NCBI GenBank assembly: GCA_010032125.1
Contig: RHAU01000002.1
Location: forward strand, 1-32,815
Length of the DNA stretch: 32,815 bases
Direction: 5' to 3'
Source: Actinomycetota bacterium
GTDB taxonomy: Bacteria > Actinomycetota > Actinomycetes > Nanopelagicales > Nanopelagicaceae
The notes under the pieces were generated by a model, which worked only from the letters and a program-made list of their open reading frames with translations, was not told the origin of the DNA and made no database searches. Position numbers and translations under genes: made by a program. Positions 17,897 to 25,657 of the stretch are shown here, in pieces. Within the stretch, counting starts at the first letter, position 1. Each line of letters opens with the position of its first letter.

Positions 17897-18648
17897 GACG
17901 AAGCGCCCGCTTTCAATTTCTCGATGTATGCATCGTATTCGGCCGGAGTAACTACTTTGACGGTGAAGAGCATCTGTGAATGTTGCCGGCCGCAAAGAAT
18001 GTTGCAACGTCCTGGGTACTCTCCCAATTTCTCCGCGGTGAATTCCAGTTGATTTTCAACGCCAGGCAAGTTTTGGATTTGGATCATAAATGCAGGTATC
18101 CAAAATCCATGAACAACATCTGATGCTGTGATCTTGAATCGGACTTTCTCTCCTTGCGGAAGATAGAGAACCGGACGTTGGGCCGGTGTTCCAGTAACGG
18201 TTGCCTTCTCCCCCGCCTCTTTGTAGGTGAATTGCCACGACCATTGAATCGCATTAACTGTGATGTCGTGAATATCGGTGACCGATGCTGGAGTTTTGGC
18301 AACAATCTTGCTCTCAGCCTTCACCGTGTAGCCGAAAAGCACTGCGATGATGATGAATGGAATGACTGTGTATGCGATTTCTGTCGGTATGTTGTACTGG
18401 GTCTGTTTAGGAAACTCTTCATTCTTCTTTCTGTGAAATACCGCTGGCCAAAGAATGAGGACGAGAGTCAGCGCGCCTACGATCGCGGCCGCAAGCCACG
18501 CACCTTGCCAGAGTCCGAAAGCGTGTTTATTTACGCTGGAAACATCGCCCTGGAAACCAACACCGCTCAACTCTTCAGAGGAGCAGCCTGCAAGCAATGG
18601 AAGAAGCGACGCTGTCGCGAGTCCACACAATCGCTTTACCGCACGCAC
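17893..18648 (-). CDS. ctaC: cytochrome c oxidase subunit II, lipoprotein
   Basis: 251 residues. The lipoprotein signal ends in LLAGC with the lipidated cysteine at 22. Two membrane helices (about 48-71 and 92-108) precede the CuA cupredoxin domain. The CuA ligands are H180, C215, C219, H223 and M226, with the aromatic patch WSWQF at about 136-140. The usual CxExC is CNILC here, so Ile217 replaces the glutamate that normally contributes a backbone ligand to CuA and a side chain to the Mg site. Copper binding should survive. It starts at GTG with a -10-like box 6 bases upstream and leads ctaC-ctaD-ctaF. Confidence 0.95.
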   Translation of the reverse strand: MRAVKRLCGLATASLLPLLAGCSSEELSGVGFQGDVSSVNKHAFGLWQGAWLAAAIVGALTLVLILWPAVFHRKKNEEFPKQTQYNIPTEIAYTVIPFIIIAVLFGYTVKAESKIVAKTPASVTDIHDITVNAIQWSWQFTYKEAGEKATVTGTPAQRPVLYLPQGEKVRFKITASDVVHGFWIPAFMIQIQNLPGVENQLEFTAEKLGEYPGRCNILCGRQHSQMLFTVKVVTPAEYDAYIEKLKAGASS

Positions 18649-18654
18649 GCACCA

Positions 18655-18660
18655 AGGATA
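18655..18660 (-). promoter_or_regulatory. candidate -10 box for leaderless ctaC
   Basis: TATCCT on the minus strand, 6 bases before the GTG at 18648. No Shine-Dalgarno is visible. Confidence 0.5.
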
Positions 18661-18692
18661 GTCGTCGCTCGCGTGGGCACTTAGAGGTGAGG

Positions 18693-18698
18693 TACCGT
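18693..18698 (+). promoter_or_regulatory. candidate -10 box for the class V aminotransferase-like gene
   Basis: TACCGT with 7 bases to the GTG at 18706. It faces the ctaC promoter across a 57-bp divergent spacer, so the two promoters must share upstream DNA. Confidence 0.45.
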
Positions 18699-18705
18699 TC
18701 CAAGG

Positions 18706-19791
18706 GTGTCGCCCATCACAACAGAGTCTCGGGACTATCGAAGCGAAGAACCGTTACATCCCAAGGCGCAGGAACTTCTCAGTGAGTATTTCGCTGAGGG
18801 CTGGGTTGACCCTTCGAAGATGCATCATCAATCCCGACGCCTTGCAATCCTTTTCAATCAAGCGCGAGATGAGATAGCGGCAAACCTTGGAGTTTTCCCC
18901 GACGAAGTGGAATTTGTGGGCGAACTCGGTTTTGGTTTTTGGAGCGCGATTGCCGGTGTTCTTCAGAATTCACCGTCGAGATTCATTCACAGCACGATTG
19001 ATCGTCAAGTCATTCATGCTTTTGCGCGAACGTTGAAGAGTTCAGAGAAGATCGTGGAGCTGGCGCCGGACCAGAATGGAAGAATTGATTTCAATAGATC
19101 TGAGCCGGATGTTTCTGATTTCCTTGTGTGGCAAGGAGTTAATCGAGAGGTTGGCGTCGCTCAAGATCCGCTCGATGCAAAATTCAATCCCATTCTCTTT
19201 GCCGATATGACGGCGGCCACCCCATTCAATCCCCTCCCGCCCAAGTGGGATCTCGCACTCTTTGATCCGAGGAGTTTCCGTGGCCCGTCTGGGATTTCCA
19301 TCCTTACTATTTCGCGGAAAGGTCGTTGGACTTCTCCTTTGCCGCCGATGGATAAACGTCGGGTCTTTGGAAGTTTTTCGATTCCTCTCGCACTTGCTAC
19401 AGCGGTGTCGCTCAATGAAGCGGTGAAGGCACAAGATCATGACCGAGGGAAGATTGCCGAACTGAATCAATTCATCAGGAAAGAACTTCGCGATGCAATA
19501 ACCGGTCTGCACATGACCGACCCGAATTCAAAGGACGATCCGCGTTACGTCGCCATCGGAATTCAGGGCGTCGTTGCAGAAAAACTCTTGCAGCGAATGG
19601 AGAATTTTGGTTTTCTGATTGATGCGGGTTCAGCATGTGGCGCAGGAGCGCTCTCTCCTTCACATGTTCTTGATGCATTAGGTTGGGGAAATCTGGCACA
19701 CGTGAGATTGACGCTCAAGGCGAATCAGAGCCAAGAAGATGTTAAGAACGTTGTTACCGCTTTAAGCCAAGCGGTGAGTGCGGAACGCTAA
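18706..19791 (+). CDS. cysteine desulfurase-like class V aminotransferase fold protein lacking the PLP lysine
   Basis: 361 residues aligning end to end with NifS/SufS-type enzymes, closest by eye to an actinobacterial family encoded beside ctaC (PLHPKAQELL..EGWVDPSKMHHQSRR). The pyridine-binding Asp is kept (D167 in ADMTAAT) and so is the sulfur-carrying loop Cys (C311 in GSACGAGALSPSH). The PLP Schiff-base site, normally SxHKxxGPxG, reads DPRSFRGPSG, so Lys becomes Ser190 and His becomes Arg189. The ring-stacking His is also replaced (Arg100). It is therefore unlikely to be a normal desulfurase. A persulfide carrier, scaffold or new activity is possible. Neighbouring erpA and nadA hint at iron-sulfur metabolism. 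Confidence 0.85.
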   Translation: MSPITTESRDYRSEEPLHPKAQELLSEYFAEGWVDPSKMHHQSRRLAILFNQARDEIAANLGVFPDEVEFVGELGFGFWSAIAGVLQNSPSRFIHSTIDRQVIHAFARTLKSSEKIVELAPDQNGRIDFNRSEPDVSDFLVWQGVNREVGVAQDPLDAKFNPILFADMTAATPFNPLPPKWDLALFDPRSFRGPSGISILTISRKGRWTSPLPPMDKRRVFGSFSIPLALATAVSLNEAVKAQDHDRGKIAELNQFIRKELRDAITGLHMTDPNSKDDPRYVAIGIQGVVAEKLLQRMENFGFLIDAGSACGAGALSPSHVLDALGWGNLAHVRLTLKANQSQEDVKNVVTALSQAVSAER

Positions 19792-19811
19792 AAAAGCAAT
19801 ACTCGTTGCTT
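19790..19811 (-). terminator. candidate intrinsic terminator after erpA
   Basis: Read on the minus strand, AAGCAA-CGAGTA-TTGCTT is followed by a run of Ts. The 6-bp stem is weak and starts in the erpA stop codon. It fills the only non-overlapping convergent gap in the window. Confidence 0.4.
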
Positions 19812-20154
19812 AGTTAAAGGAATCTCCACAAGCACAAGATCCTTTAGCGTTGGGGTTATCGATCGTGAAACCTTGTTTCTCTATAGTGTCCACGAAATCA
19901 ATGGTTGCGCCCATGAGGTAGGGAGTACTCATCTTGTCTGTGACAACTTTTACTGTGCCAAAAGTGACTACCGAGTCGCCATCGAGGGAACGATCATCAA
20001 AATAAAGTTGGTAACGAAGGCCAGAACAGCCGCCAGGTTGAACTGCGACTCGAAGACTGAGGTCGTCGCGACCTTCCTGAGCAAGAAGTGCAGCAACTTT
20101 GGTGGCTGCGCCATCAGTGAGTGCGATGCTCGTAGTCTGGGTATCAGATGACAT
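19810..20154 (-). CDS. erpA: A-type iron-sulfur cluster insertion protein
   Basis: 114 residues, the normal length for ErpA/IscA. The three cluster cysteines are in place: C43 in PGGCSGLRY and C107/C109 in GSCACGDSF. ErpA receives [Fe-S] clusters from the scaffold and delivers them to apo-enzymes. The ATG at 20154 is preferred over the in-frame ATG at 20172 because GGAG lies 6 bases before it. It is one of the few starts here with a clear Shine-Dalgarno. It is divergent from nadA, whose product needs a [4Fe-4S] cluster, and faces the desulfurase-like gene. Confidence 0.94.
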   Translation of the reverse strand: MSSDTQTTSIALTDGAATKVAALLAQEGRDDLSLRVAVQPGGCSGLRYQLYFDDRSLDGDSVVTFGTVKVVTDKMSTPYLMGATIDFVDTIEKQGFTIDNPNAKGSCACGDSFN

Positions 20155-20245
20155 TCGTATCTCCGTTTTCAACTGTTGTGCTCCGTAGTCTATCCCTTCG
20201 CGCTGCTTTCCTCTCTTCAGCGGAGCCTTCCGCGCTTTTTTAAGA

Positions 20246-20251
20246 GATAAT
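20246..20251 (+). promoter_or_regulatory. candidate -10 box for nadA
   Basis: GATAAT (one mismatch to TATAAT) with 6 bases to the ATG at 20258. No Shine-Dalgarno is seen. Confidence 0.4.
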
Positions 20252-20257
20252 CAACGT

Positions 20258-20981
20258 ATGTCCGGTTCGCTCTCTGACCTTCTTCTTCTTGGACGAGAGA
20301 GAGACCTGTCCAGTGAACGTGGTGTTTCTTGCACCGGTGAACTTCCGCCAGCCAGCGATCCCAATCTCGTTAATCGCGCACGTCTTGCAAGAGCCACCCT
20401 TGGAAATCGGGCAATGATCTTGGGACATCACTATCAACGTGACGAGGTGATTGAGTTTGCCGATATCACGGGAGATTCCTTTAAATTAGCGCAAGCTGCT
20501 GCAGAGAATCGCGACGCCGAATTTATTTTCTTCTGCGGGGTTCACTTCATGGCCGAAAGCGCTGACATTCTCACAAGTGCAGATCAGAAATAATGTTGAA
20601 GAAGTTCGTAAGCGCATCCCTCAAGTGAATGTTCTCGTCCACCCCGAATGTCAACACGATGTCGTTAAAGCAGCAGACCATGTCGGTAGCACGGAAGGCA
20701 TTATCAAGACGGTGACGGCCGCCCCTGCCGGAAGTGCATGGGCTATTGGAACCGAACTCAATTTAGTAAAGCGCCTAGCCGCTGCAAACCCAGATAAGAC
20801 CGTTGTCTTCCTTGATAAGACTGTCTGCTATTGCTCCACAATGAATCGGATTGATCTTCCACATCTTCTCTGGTCAATGGAGTCACTCGTTGCCGGCAGA
20901 TTGGTAAACCAGATCAAGGTTGATGAGAGAACAGCGAATTTTGCTCGACTTGCGCTGGAAAGAATGCTCGCCCTACCGTAG
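20258..20981 (+). pseudogene. nadA: quinolinate synthase, internally deleted and frameshifted
   Basis: NadA condenses iminoaspartate with dihydroxyacetone phosphate to quinolinate for NAD synthesis. The first frame (20258-20590) gives a normal N-terminus through [22 protein letters not shown] and [10 protein letters not shown], then stops at TAA. Homology resumes in the next frame at about 20590 (NVEEVRKRIP, HPECQHDV, GTELNLVKRL, CYCSTMNRIDLPHL) and runs to TAG 20979-20981. About 130 residues expected between them are absent, including the middle cluster cysteine; the first and last remain. The product cannot be functional as read. Whether this is a real deletion or a collapsed assembly is open. 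DUF3043 follows by 4 bases. Confidence 0.85.
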
Positions 20982-20985
20982 CGAT

Positions 20986-21504
20986 ATGGCCGAGAAAAAG
21001 AACCGTCCGACCCCAAAGCGGCGTGATGTCGAAAAGATGAAGTCGACTCCCCGATTAGCTCCCGCAGCTACAAAAGAGGCGAAGAAGCTTCAAAAACAAC
21101 AAGCGAGAGTACTTCGCGCGCGACAACGAGATGCGTATCTGCGTGGCGAGGAAGGCGCACTACCTCCGCGTGATCGTGGACCAGTGCGACGTTTCGTCCG
21201 CAACTATGTTGATTCACGCAGAACGGTTGGTGAATTCTTCTTGCCAGTCATTATCTTGGTTCTTTTTATGACAGTGATGCCGATTATGGAGATTCGTATC
21301 GCTTCAATCTTCTTGATGTACGGAGTCCTCATCATCTCCGTTATTGACGGGATATTTATTGGCCGCAAAGTGAAGCGCGAAGTGAAGAATCGTTTTCCAG
21401 ATGCGGAAACTAAAGGAATCGCGATGTACGCCTGGCTTCGTTCAACGCAGATGCGACGACTACGGGCACCTCTTCCACACGTCAAGCGCGGGGAGAAAAT
21501 TTAA
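20986..21504 (+). CDS. DUF3043 family membrane protein
   Basis: 172 residues. A strongly basic N-terminal part (about 1-80, rich in Lys, Arg and Ala) with RDRGPVRRFVRNYVDSRRTVGEFFLP leads into two adjacent membrane helices (about 84-103 and 106-124). The segment FIGRKVKREVKNRFP and the ending MRRLRAPLPHVKRGEKI complete the pattern. This matches the actinobacterial DUF3043 family, whose function is unknown. The ATG at 20986 lies 4 bases after the nadA stop. An in-frame start at 20920 inside nadA is less likely. The stop TAA is in TTAA shared with the convergent aldo/keto reductase. Confidence 0.88.
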   Translation: MAEKKNRPTPKRRDVEKMKSTPRLAPAATKEAKKLQKQQARVLRARQRDAYLRGEEGALPPRDRGPVRRFVRNYVDSRRTVGEFFLPVIILVLFMTVMPIMEIRIASIFLMYGVLIISVIDGIFIGRKVKREVKNRFPDAETKGIAMYAWLRSTQMRRLRAPLPHVKRGEKI

Positions 21505-22502
21505 GCGCGCGGATTCGGACTTTTAGTCTTGGAAGGATCTCGCTCGGGCAAGTTACCAAGTGCTGCATCGATATCACGCATCGTTTCTGCCGACAATTTC
21601 ACACCACTTGCTTTCGCATTTTCGCGAATCTGGGAAGGTTTTGTCGCGCCAACAATTGCGCTCGATACGTTGGGATTTTGCAGAACCCACGCAATAGCAA
21701 GTTGAGCCATCGTTAATCCCTCACGTTTTGCCACCGGTTCAAGTTTTTGAACCGCAGAGAGAACTTCTTCTCGAAGCCATCCTGAAATCATGTTTGCGCC
21801 ACCTTTCTTATCGGTAGCGCGCGTTCCTTTCGGGGGCTTCTTGCCTGGGAGATATTTCCCGGAGAGAACTCCCTGGGCGATAGGTGACCAGACAATATGT
21901 CCAATACCTTCAGCGCGACATAGAGGATCGACTTCACTTTCAATAACGCGCCACAACGCCGAGTATTGAGGCTGGCTTGAAACAAAACGGTTATAGCCAC
22001 GAGCATCTTGGATTTTCAACGCATCTGAAATCTGCGACGCGTTCCATTCTGAAAAACCGATGTACATGACTTTTCCTTGACGAATCAAGTCATCAAATGC
22101 GCTAAGGCTCTCTTCAAGCGGGGTTTCATAATCAAAACGATGAAATTGATAGAGATCGATATGGTCAGTCTGGAGTCTTTTCAAAGAACCGTGAACCGCC
22201 TCCATAATGTGTTTTCTAGAAAGGCCGCGGTCATTTTTGCCTTCACCGATTGGCCAATACACTTTCGTAAACAATTCATACGATTCGCGCTTTATCCCTT
22301 TCAACGCTTTACCGAGAACTGTTTCGGCTCTCGTTCGTGCATAAACATCGGCGGTATCAAATGAAGTTATGCCTTCGTCAAATGCCGCGCGTACGCATTT
22401 AACGGCGGCGTCCTGCTCAACTTGGGATCCGTGGGTGATCCAGTTTCCGTAGGTAATCTCACTTACGTACATGCCAGATCGGCCGAGTCGTCTATATTCC
22501 AT
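21501..22502 (-). CDS. aldo/keto reductase (potassium-channel beta-subunit-like group)
   Basis: 333 residues forming an NADPH-dependent (alpha/beta)8 reductase. The catalytic tetrad is visible as D49 and Y54 (FDTADVY), K80 (FTKVYWP) and H121 (YQFHRF). The C-terminal cofactor signature SSAIVGATKPSQIRENAKA is present. The N-terminal YRRLGRSGMYVSEITYGNW and WSPIAQGVLSGKY place it near the KvB-beta/YajO-like group; the natural carbonyl substrate is unknown. I chose the ATG at 22502, where family homology begins and a TACGCT box lies 7 bases upstream, over the in-frame ATG at 22538. It is divergent from the cobalamin riboswitch. Confidence 0.93.
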   Translation of the reverse strand: MEYRRLGRSGMYVSEITYGNWITHGSQVEQDAAVKCVRAAFDEGITSFDTADVYARTRAETVLGKALKGIKRESYELFTKVYWPIGEGKNDRGLSRKHIMEAVHGSLKRLQTDHIDLYQFHRFDYETPLEESLSAFDDLIRQGKVMYIGFSEWNASQISDALKIQDARGYNRFVSSQPQYSALWRVIESEVDPLCRAEGIGHIVWSPIAQGVLSGKYLPGKKPPKGTRATDKKGGANMISGWLREEVLSAVQKLEPVAKREGLTMAQLAIAWVLQNPNVSSAIVGATKPSQIRENAKASGVKLSAETMRDIDAALGNLPERDPSKTKSPNPRA

Positions 22503-22509
22503 AGCGGCG

Positions 22510-22515
22510 AGCGTA
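22510..22515 (-). promoter_or_regulatory. candidate -10 box for the aldo/keto reductase
   Basis: TACGCT on the minus strand, 7 bases before the ATG at 22502. A GGAGG further upstream is 16 bases away, too far to serve that ATG. Confidence 0.4.
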
Positions 22516-22560
22516 GTGCCTCCTTGCGAAATACTCATTCCGATGGTTTATTTCGCCTAC

Positions 22561-22665
22561 AACTCAATAGCGGCAGTGACTGGGGAAGTCGGTGAAAATC
22601 CGACGCTGACCCGCAACCGTGAACATCTATTGATGTAAGTCGGATTACCACCACCGCCGCGTACC
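22561..22665 (+). ncRNA. cobalamin riboswitch
   Basis: The conserved core is recognisable: a GCGGCAG arm, then ACTGGGGAAGTCGGTG, AAAATCCGACGCTGACCCGC and AACCGT, then a B12-box-like AAGTCGGATTACCACC, closed by CCGCCGC that can pair back to the GCGGC arm. The stem GTCGG/CCGAC is perfect. These elements are the hallmark of adenosylcobalamin-type riboswitches. It lies about 70 bases before the first gene of an ECF transporter operon, consistent with B12-repressed uptake. The exact 5' and 3' edges are approximate. Confidence 0.9.
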
Positions 22666-22709
22666 AACCACCCGTCGAGGTTTGCGGGGCGGAGATTTTT
22701 TTCGCCGTC

Positions 22710-22734
22710 GTGAACCCTTTTTCGAAAGGTTCAC
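22710..22734 (+). promoter_or_regulatory. RBS-sequestering hairpin (riboswitch expression platform)
   Basis: GTGAACCCTTT-TTCG-AAAGGTTCAC forms a 10-bp stem with one bulged C and a TTCG tetraloop. The 3' arm contains the likely Shine-Dalgarno AAAGG and ends directly before the ATG at 22735. Forming it would hide the ribosome site, so control is probably translational. No U-tract follows it. Confidence 0.7.
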
Positions 22735-23179
22735 ATGAAAGTCAATCGTCTTATCTCGCTTTTTTCTCTCTCACTTCTTATATCGTCACTCTTCACTTCG
22801 CTCTTTACAGGTCGCGGGCAAGATTCGCGTCGGACTCGTCGTTGACTTCGGTGGCGCTGAAATAGCTCCCGAAGGAGAAACTCCCAAAGAGTTCTTCTCT
22901 GATTGCGTCGTCGTAGCGGAAGGTTCCACCGGTCTCGATGTCCTATCAAGCGCACTTGAAGTGCGTTCAGATAAGTCGGGTTTGATTTGCGGGATTGCTG
23001 GATATCCCGCACAAGAATGTGGCGTCGAAATAACGATGCCTTCTGTTAATGCCTCCCCTATCGCTGCATCAGCAACGAATGAAAGCCCCATGAAATCATC
23101 TAATTCATTGGCTCTTGGTGCATTAGCGTTCATTGCACTTGTGGTCGCAATTGTCGCGCTACGACGTCGTTCAAAGTAA
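22735..23179 (+). pseudogene. B12-operon secreted, membrane-anchored protein, frameshifted
   Basis: The ATG at 22735 opens a clean signal peptide (basic start, then Leu/Ser-rich hydrophobic core) that continues to about 22810 and hits a stop at 22843-22845. From about 22811 the adjacent frame is open to TAA 23177-23179 with no usable start of its own. It gives VAGKIRVGLVVDFGG, an acidic domain with three cysteines (FSDCVV, GLICGIAG, QECGVE) and GLDVL, then a Ser/Ala-rich linker, a membrane helix and RRRSK. One extra base near 22800-22812 would join the frames. The mature part faintly resembles DUF4430/transcobalamin C-terminal-like proteins, so capture of cobalamin outside the cell is a guess. 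Confidence 0.65.
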
Positions 23180-23201
23180 CGCGGAAGATCGAAGCAACAA
23201 G

Positions 23202-24050
23202 ATGAAGAAGACCCATAGTCACGATTGGCATCCCCTTTTCTGGTGGCTATGGGCGTGTGCAGGTTCGGTAATGCTCCTTCGGAACTCGCGCGCAGACTCG
23301 TCCTGGATTATTGCGCTCTCTTTCTCCATCATTCTCGCCGCGATTACCTTAACTCGACAGTTTCCTCTCTCAAGCAGCTCTCGTCGATTACTCCGACTTG
23401 GCTACATCATCGCCTTGGTCGCAACAGGTTTTCGAATGATCATTGCGATAACACTCGGAGTTCCTATGCCAGGAAGGGTACTTTTTCAGTTACCGCAAAT
23501 AGATCTGCCAAATTTTCTCGTCGGCATCACGATTGGCGGGCCAGTGACGAGCCAACGACTCGCGGGAGCGATGAGCGAATCCTTAGTTTTCGCTGGAATA
23601 GTAATTCTTTTTGCCACGGCCAATGCACTTACTACGCCTCATCGCCTACTTCGAGTGCTGCCGTCACGGCTTCACGGCATTGGCTTGGCAACAAGTATCG
23701 CCACATCCGTTGCACCGCAAAGTGCTGAGAGTTTCACCCGCGTCCGGCAGGCACATCGTCTTCGAGGTCGTCAACTCAATAGCTGGAATTCAATTGGACG
23801 TGTTGCAGTGCCTGTATTAGAGGAGTCTCTCGAGAGATCCATCGACCTGGCAGTTGCTCTGGAATCACGTGGGTACGGTTATTTCCAATCGCCTTCGAGA
23901 TATCGCCCCGAGAAGTGGAAGCGCGAAGAACTGCTGCTTCTATCTTCTTTTGCCGCCCTTGTGATAGTTAGCGTTCCATCTGGGTCTACATCGCTTGTGT
24001 TTTCACTCTTCGCATTCTTCTTTCTCTTCGCCCCGGGGCTTTTCGCATGA
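23202..24050 (+). CDS. ECF transporter transmembrane (T) component
   Basis: 282 residues. Hydrophobic helices cover the N-terminal half. The two coupling motifs that dock onto the ATPases are both present: QAHRLRG at about residues 183-190 and ALESRGYG at about 222-229. This identifies an EcfT/CbiQ-type subunit, which couples ATP hydrolysis to movement of the S component. The ATG at 23202 is chosen because the frame upstream (to 23133) overlaps the previous gene and is unlike the family. The stop overlaps the ATPase ATG by 4 bases. Confidence 0.9.
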   Translation: MKKTHSHDWHPLFWWLWACAGSVMLLRNSRADSSWIIALSFSIILAAITLTRQFPLSSSSRRLLRLGYIIALVATGFRMIIAITLGVPMPGRVLFQLPQIDLPNFLVGITIGGPVTSQRLAGAMSESLVFAGIVILFATANALTTPHRLLRVLPSRLHGIGLATSIATSVAPQSAESFTRVRQAHRLRGRQLNSWNSIGRVAVPVLEESLERSIDLAVALESRGYGYFQSPSRYRPEKWKREELLLLSSFAALVIVSVPSGSTSLVFSLFAFFFLFAPGLFA

Positions 24051-25657
24051 TTGATTTCAAAGAGGTTTCACTTATCTACCCGGGTTCAGAGCGAACCGTT
24101 TTTGATCGAGTTTCATTTTCTGTTGATGAAGGCGAGATGGTTCTTGTCATTGGACATACAGGTGCAGGGAAAAGCAGCATCCTCAAACTTATTAACGGCA
24201 TCGTCCCCCATCACACTCACGGAATCCTTAATGGAGATATCTGCGTTGACGGTCGATCGACAAAGGATCACAAACCTGGGGCACTCTCCGACCTCATTGG
24301 GGTGGTTTCGCAGAATCCTCTCCATGGCTTTGTCTGCGACATCGTCGAAGATGAAATTGCATTCTCGATGGAGACCCGTGGTTTTACCCCCGATGTGATG
24401 CGAAAGAGGATGGAGGAAGTACTTGATCTGCTCTCACTCTCTGAACTTCGTCGCCGCGATATTCGAACCTTGAGTGGCGGTGAGCAACAGCGAGTAGCAA
24501 TCGCTTCAGCACTCGTAACTCAGCCACGAGTCCTTCTTCTTGATGAACCAACAAGTGCACTTGACCCGATAGCGGCAGAAGAAGTTTTGGCGATTCTCAA
24601 TCGCCTCGTTGATGATCTTGGACTTACGGTGGTCTTGGCAGAGCACAAATTGGAGCGAGTTATCTCGTTTGTCGATCGCATACTTTTGATCGGTGATTCG
24701 GGTGACGTCGCATTCGATAACACTCGCGCAATTCTCTCGTACTCCCCTATCGCTCCGCCGCTCGTCGAATTAGCTCGAGTGGTGGGCGCCGATGAGATAC
24801 CACTGAGTGTTCGTGAGTTTCGAAAGAACTCTTTTGATATTGGAGTGATGGAACCTCGCAAGGCTTCGTCGAATCCCTCCGTAATAGCCTCTTTGCAGGA
24901 CGTCACTGTTATTTACGATGGCTTTAACAAGGTTTCTGCGCTTCGCAACCTCTCTTTGAAAGTACATGAAGGCGAAATTGTGGCGATCATGGGGCGAAAT
25001 GGCGCTGGAAAGTCGACACTTCTCAAATCATTCCTTGGTCTATCGCCTGTTATCTCTGGAGATATTCGCATCAAGGATGTAGAGCCGCTTAAAACTTCTA
25101 CTGAAGCAATCTCCACATTAGTTGGCTATGTTCCACAAGATCCATCTGATCTGCTCTTTGCTACTTCCATTAACGAGGAGTGTGCGATATCGGATGAGGA
25201 TCATAATCTTCAGGCAGGAACAACACTTGCGATTTATCAAGATCTGATGGATATCCCAAACGTTAACGCTCATCCCAGAGATATTTCTGAAGGTCAAAGA
25301 CTAGGACTCGTGTTGAGTATCGTCCTTTCTCGTTCGCCATCTCTGATCTTGTTAGATGAACCAACTCGCGGTCTTGATTATGAGGCGAAGCGATCTCTCG
25401 TTGAAATTTTGAAGCGTCTATCCAGCGAGAAGAACTGTGCGATTGTGATTTCGACACATGATGTTGAACTCGTCTCAGAACTTGCAGGGCGAGTAATTTT
25501 CGTAGCGGAAGGCGAAGTAGTCGCCGATGGATCTACCCGCGAGATTCTCACGGCGTCACCTGCGTTCGCGCCACAAGTTGTCAAGGCATTTCCCAATAGT
25601 GGTGCCCTTACCCTCAATGATGTTAAAAAGCTCCTCTCAAAGAGAGTTGGGCGATGA
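24047..25657 (+). CDS. fused ECF transporter ATPase (two ABC domains, EcfA-EcfA')
   Basis: 536 residues carrying two complete ABC ATPase domains. Domain 1 has Walker A GHTGAGKS (36-43), signature LSGGEQQR (about 142) and Walker B LLLDEPTSALD. Domain 2 has Walker A GRNGAGKST (about 315), a modified signature ISEGQR (about 412) and LILLDEPTRGLD. The fusion supplies the heterodimeric ATPase pair of an ECF transporter in one chain. It overlaps its neighbours by 4 bases on both sides, so T, A and S components are translationally coupled. B12 as cargo follows from the riboswitch rather than from this protein. Confidence 0.93.
   Translation: MIDFKEVSLIYPGSERTVFDRVSFSVDEGEMVLVIGHTGAGKSSILKLINGIVPHHTHGILNGDICVDGRSTKDHKPGALSDLIGVVSQNPLHGFVCDIVEDEIAFSMETRGFTPDVMRKRMEEVLDLLSLSELRRRDIRTLSGGEQQRVAIASALVTQPRVLLLDEPTSALDPIAAEEVLAILNRLVDDLGLTVVLAEHKLERVISFVDRILLIGDSGDVAFDNTRAILSYSPIAPPLVELARVVGADEIPLSVREFRKNSFDIGVMEPRKASSNPSVIASLQDVTVIYDGFNKVSALRNLSLKVHEGEIVAIMGRNGAGKSTLLKSFLGLSPVISGDIRIKDVEPLKTSTEAISTLVGYVPQDPSDLLFATSINEECAISDEDHNLQAGTTLAIYQDLMDIPNVNAHPRDISEGQRLGLVLSIVLSRSPSLILLDEPTRGLDYEAKRSLVEILKRLSSEKNCAIVISTHDVELVSELAGRVIFVAEGEVVADGSTREILTASPAFAPQVVKAFPNSGALTLNDVKKLLSKRVGR

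Noticed and set aside
17897-18007. N-terminal extension of ctaD to 18007
   Set aside because: It lies entirely within ctaC, is unlike subunit I proteins, and the ATG at 17896 makes the expected 4-base overlap.
20577-20981. Independent short gene starting at GTG 20577 (134 residues)
   Set aside because: Its whole length from NVEEVRKRIP onward is the C-terminal part of NadA, so it is the downstream half of the broken nadA, not a separate gene.
22961-23179. Independent 72-residue gene starting at GTG 22961
   Set aside because: The same frame is open and protein-like back to about 22811 and needs the signal peptide at 22735; the GTG is internal to the frameshifted secreted protein.
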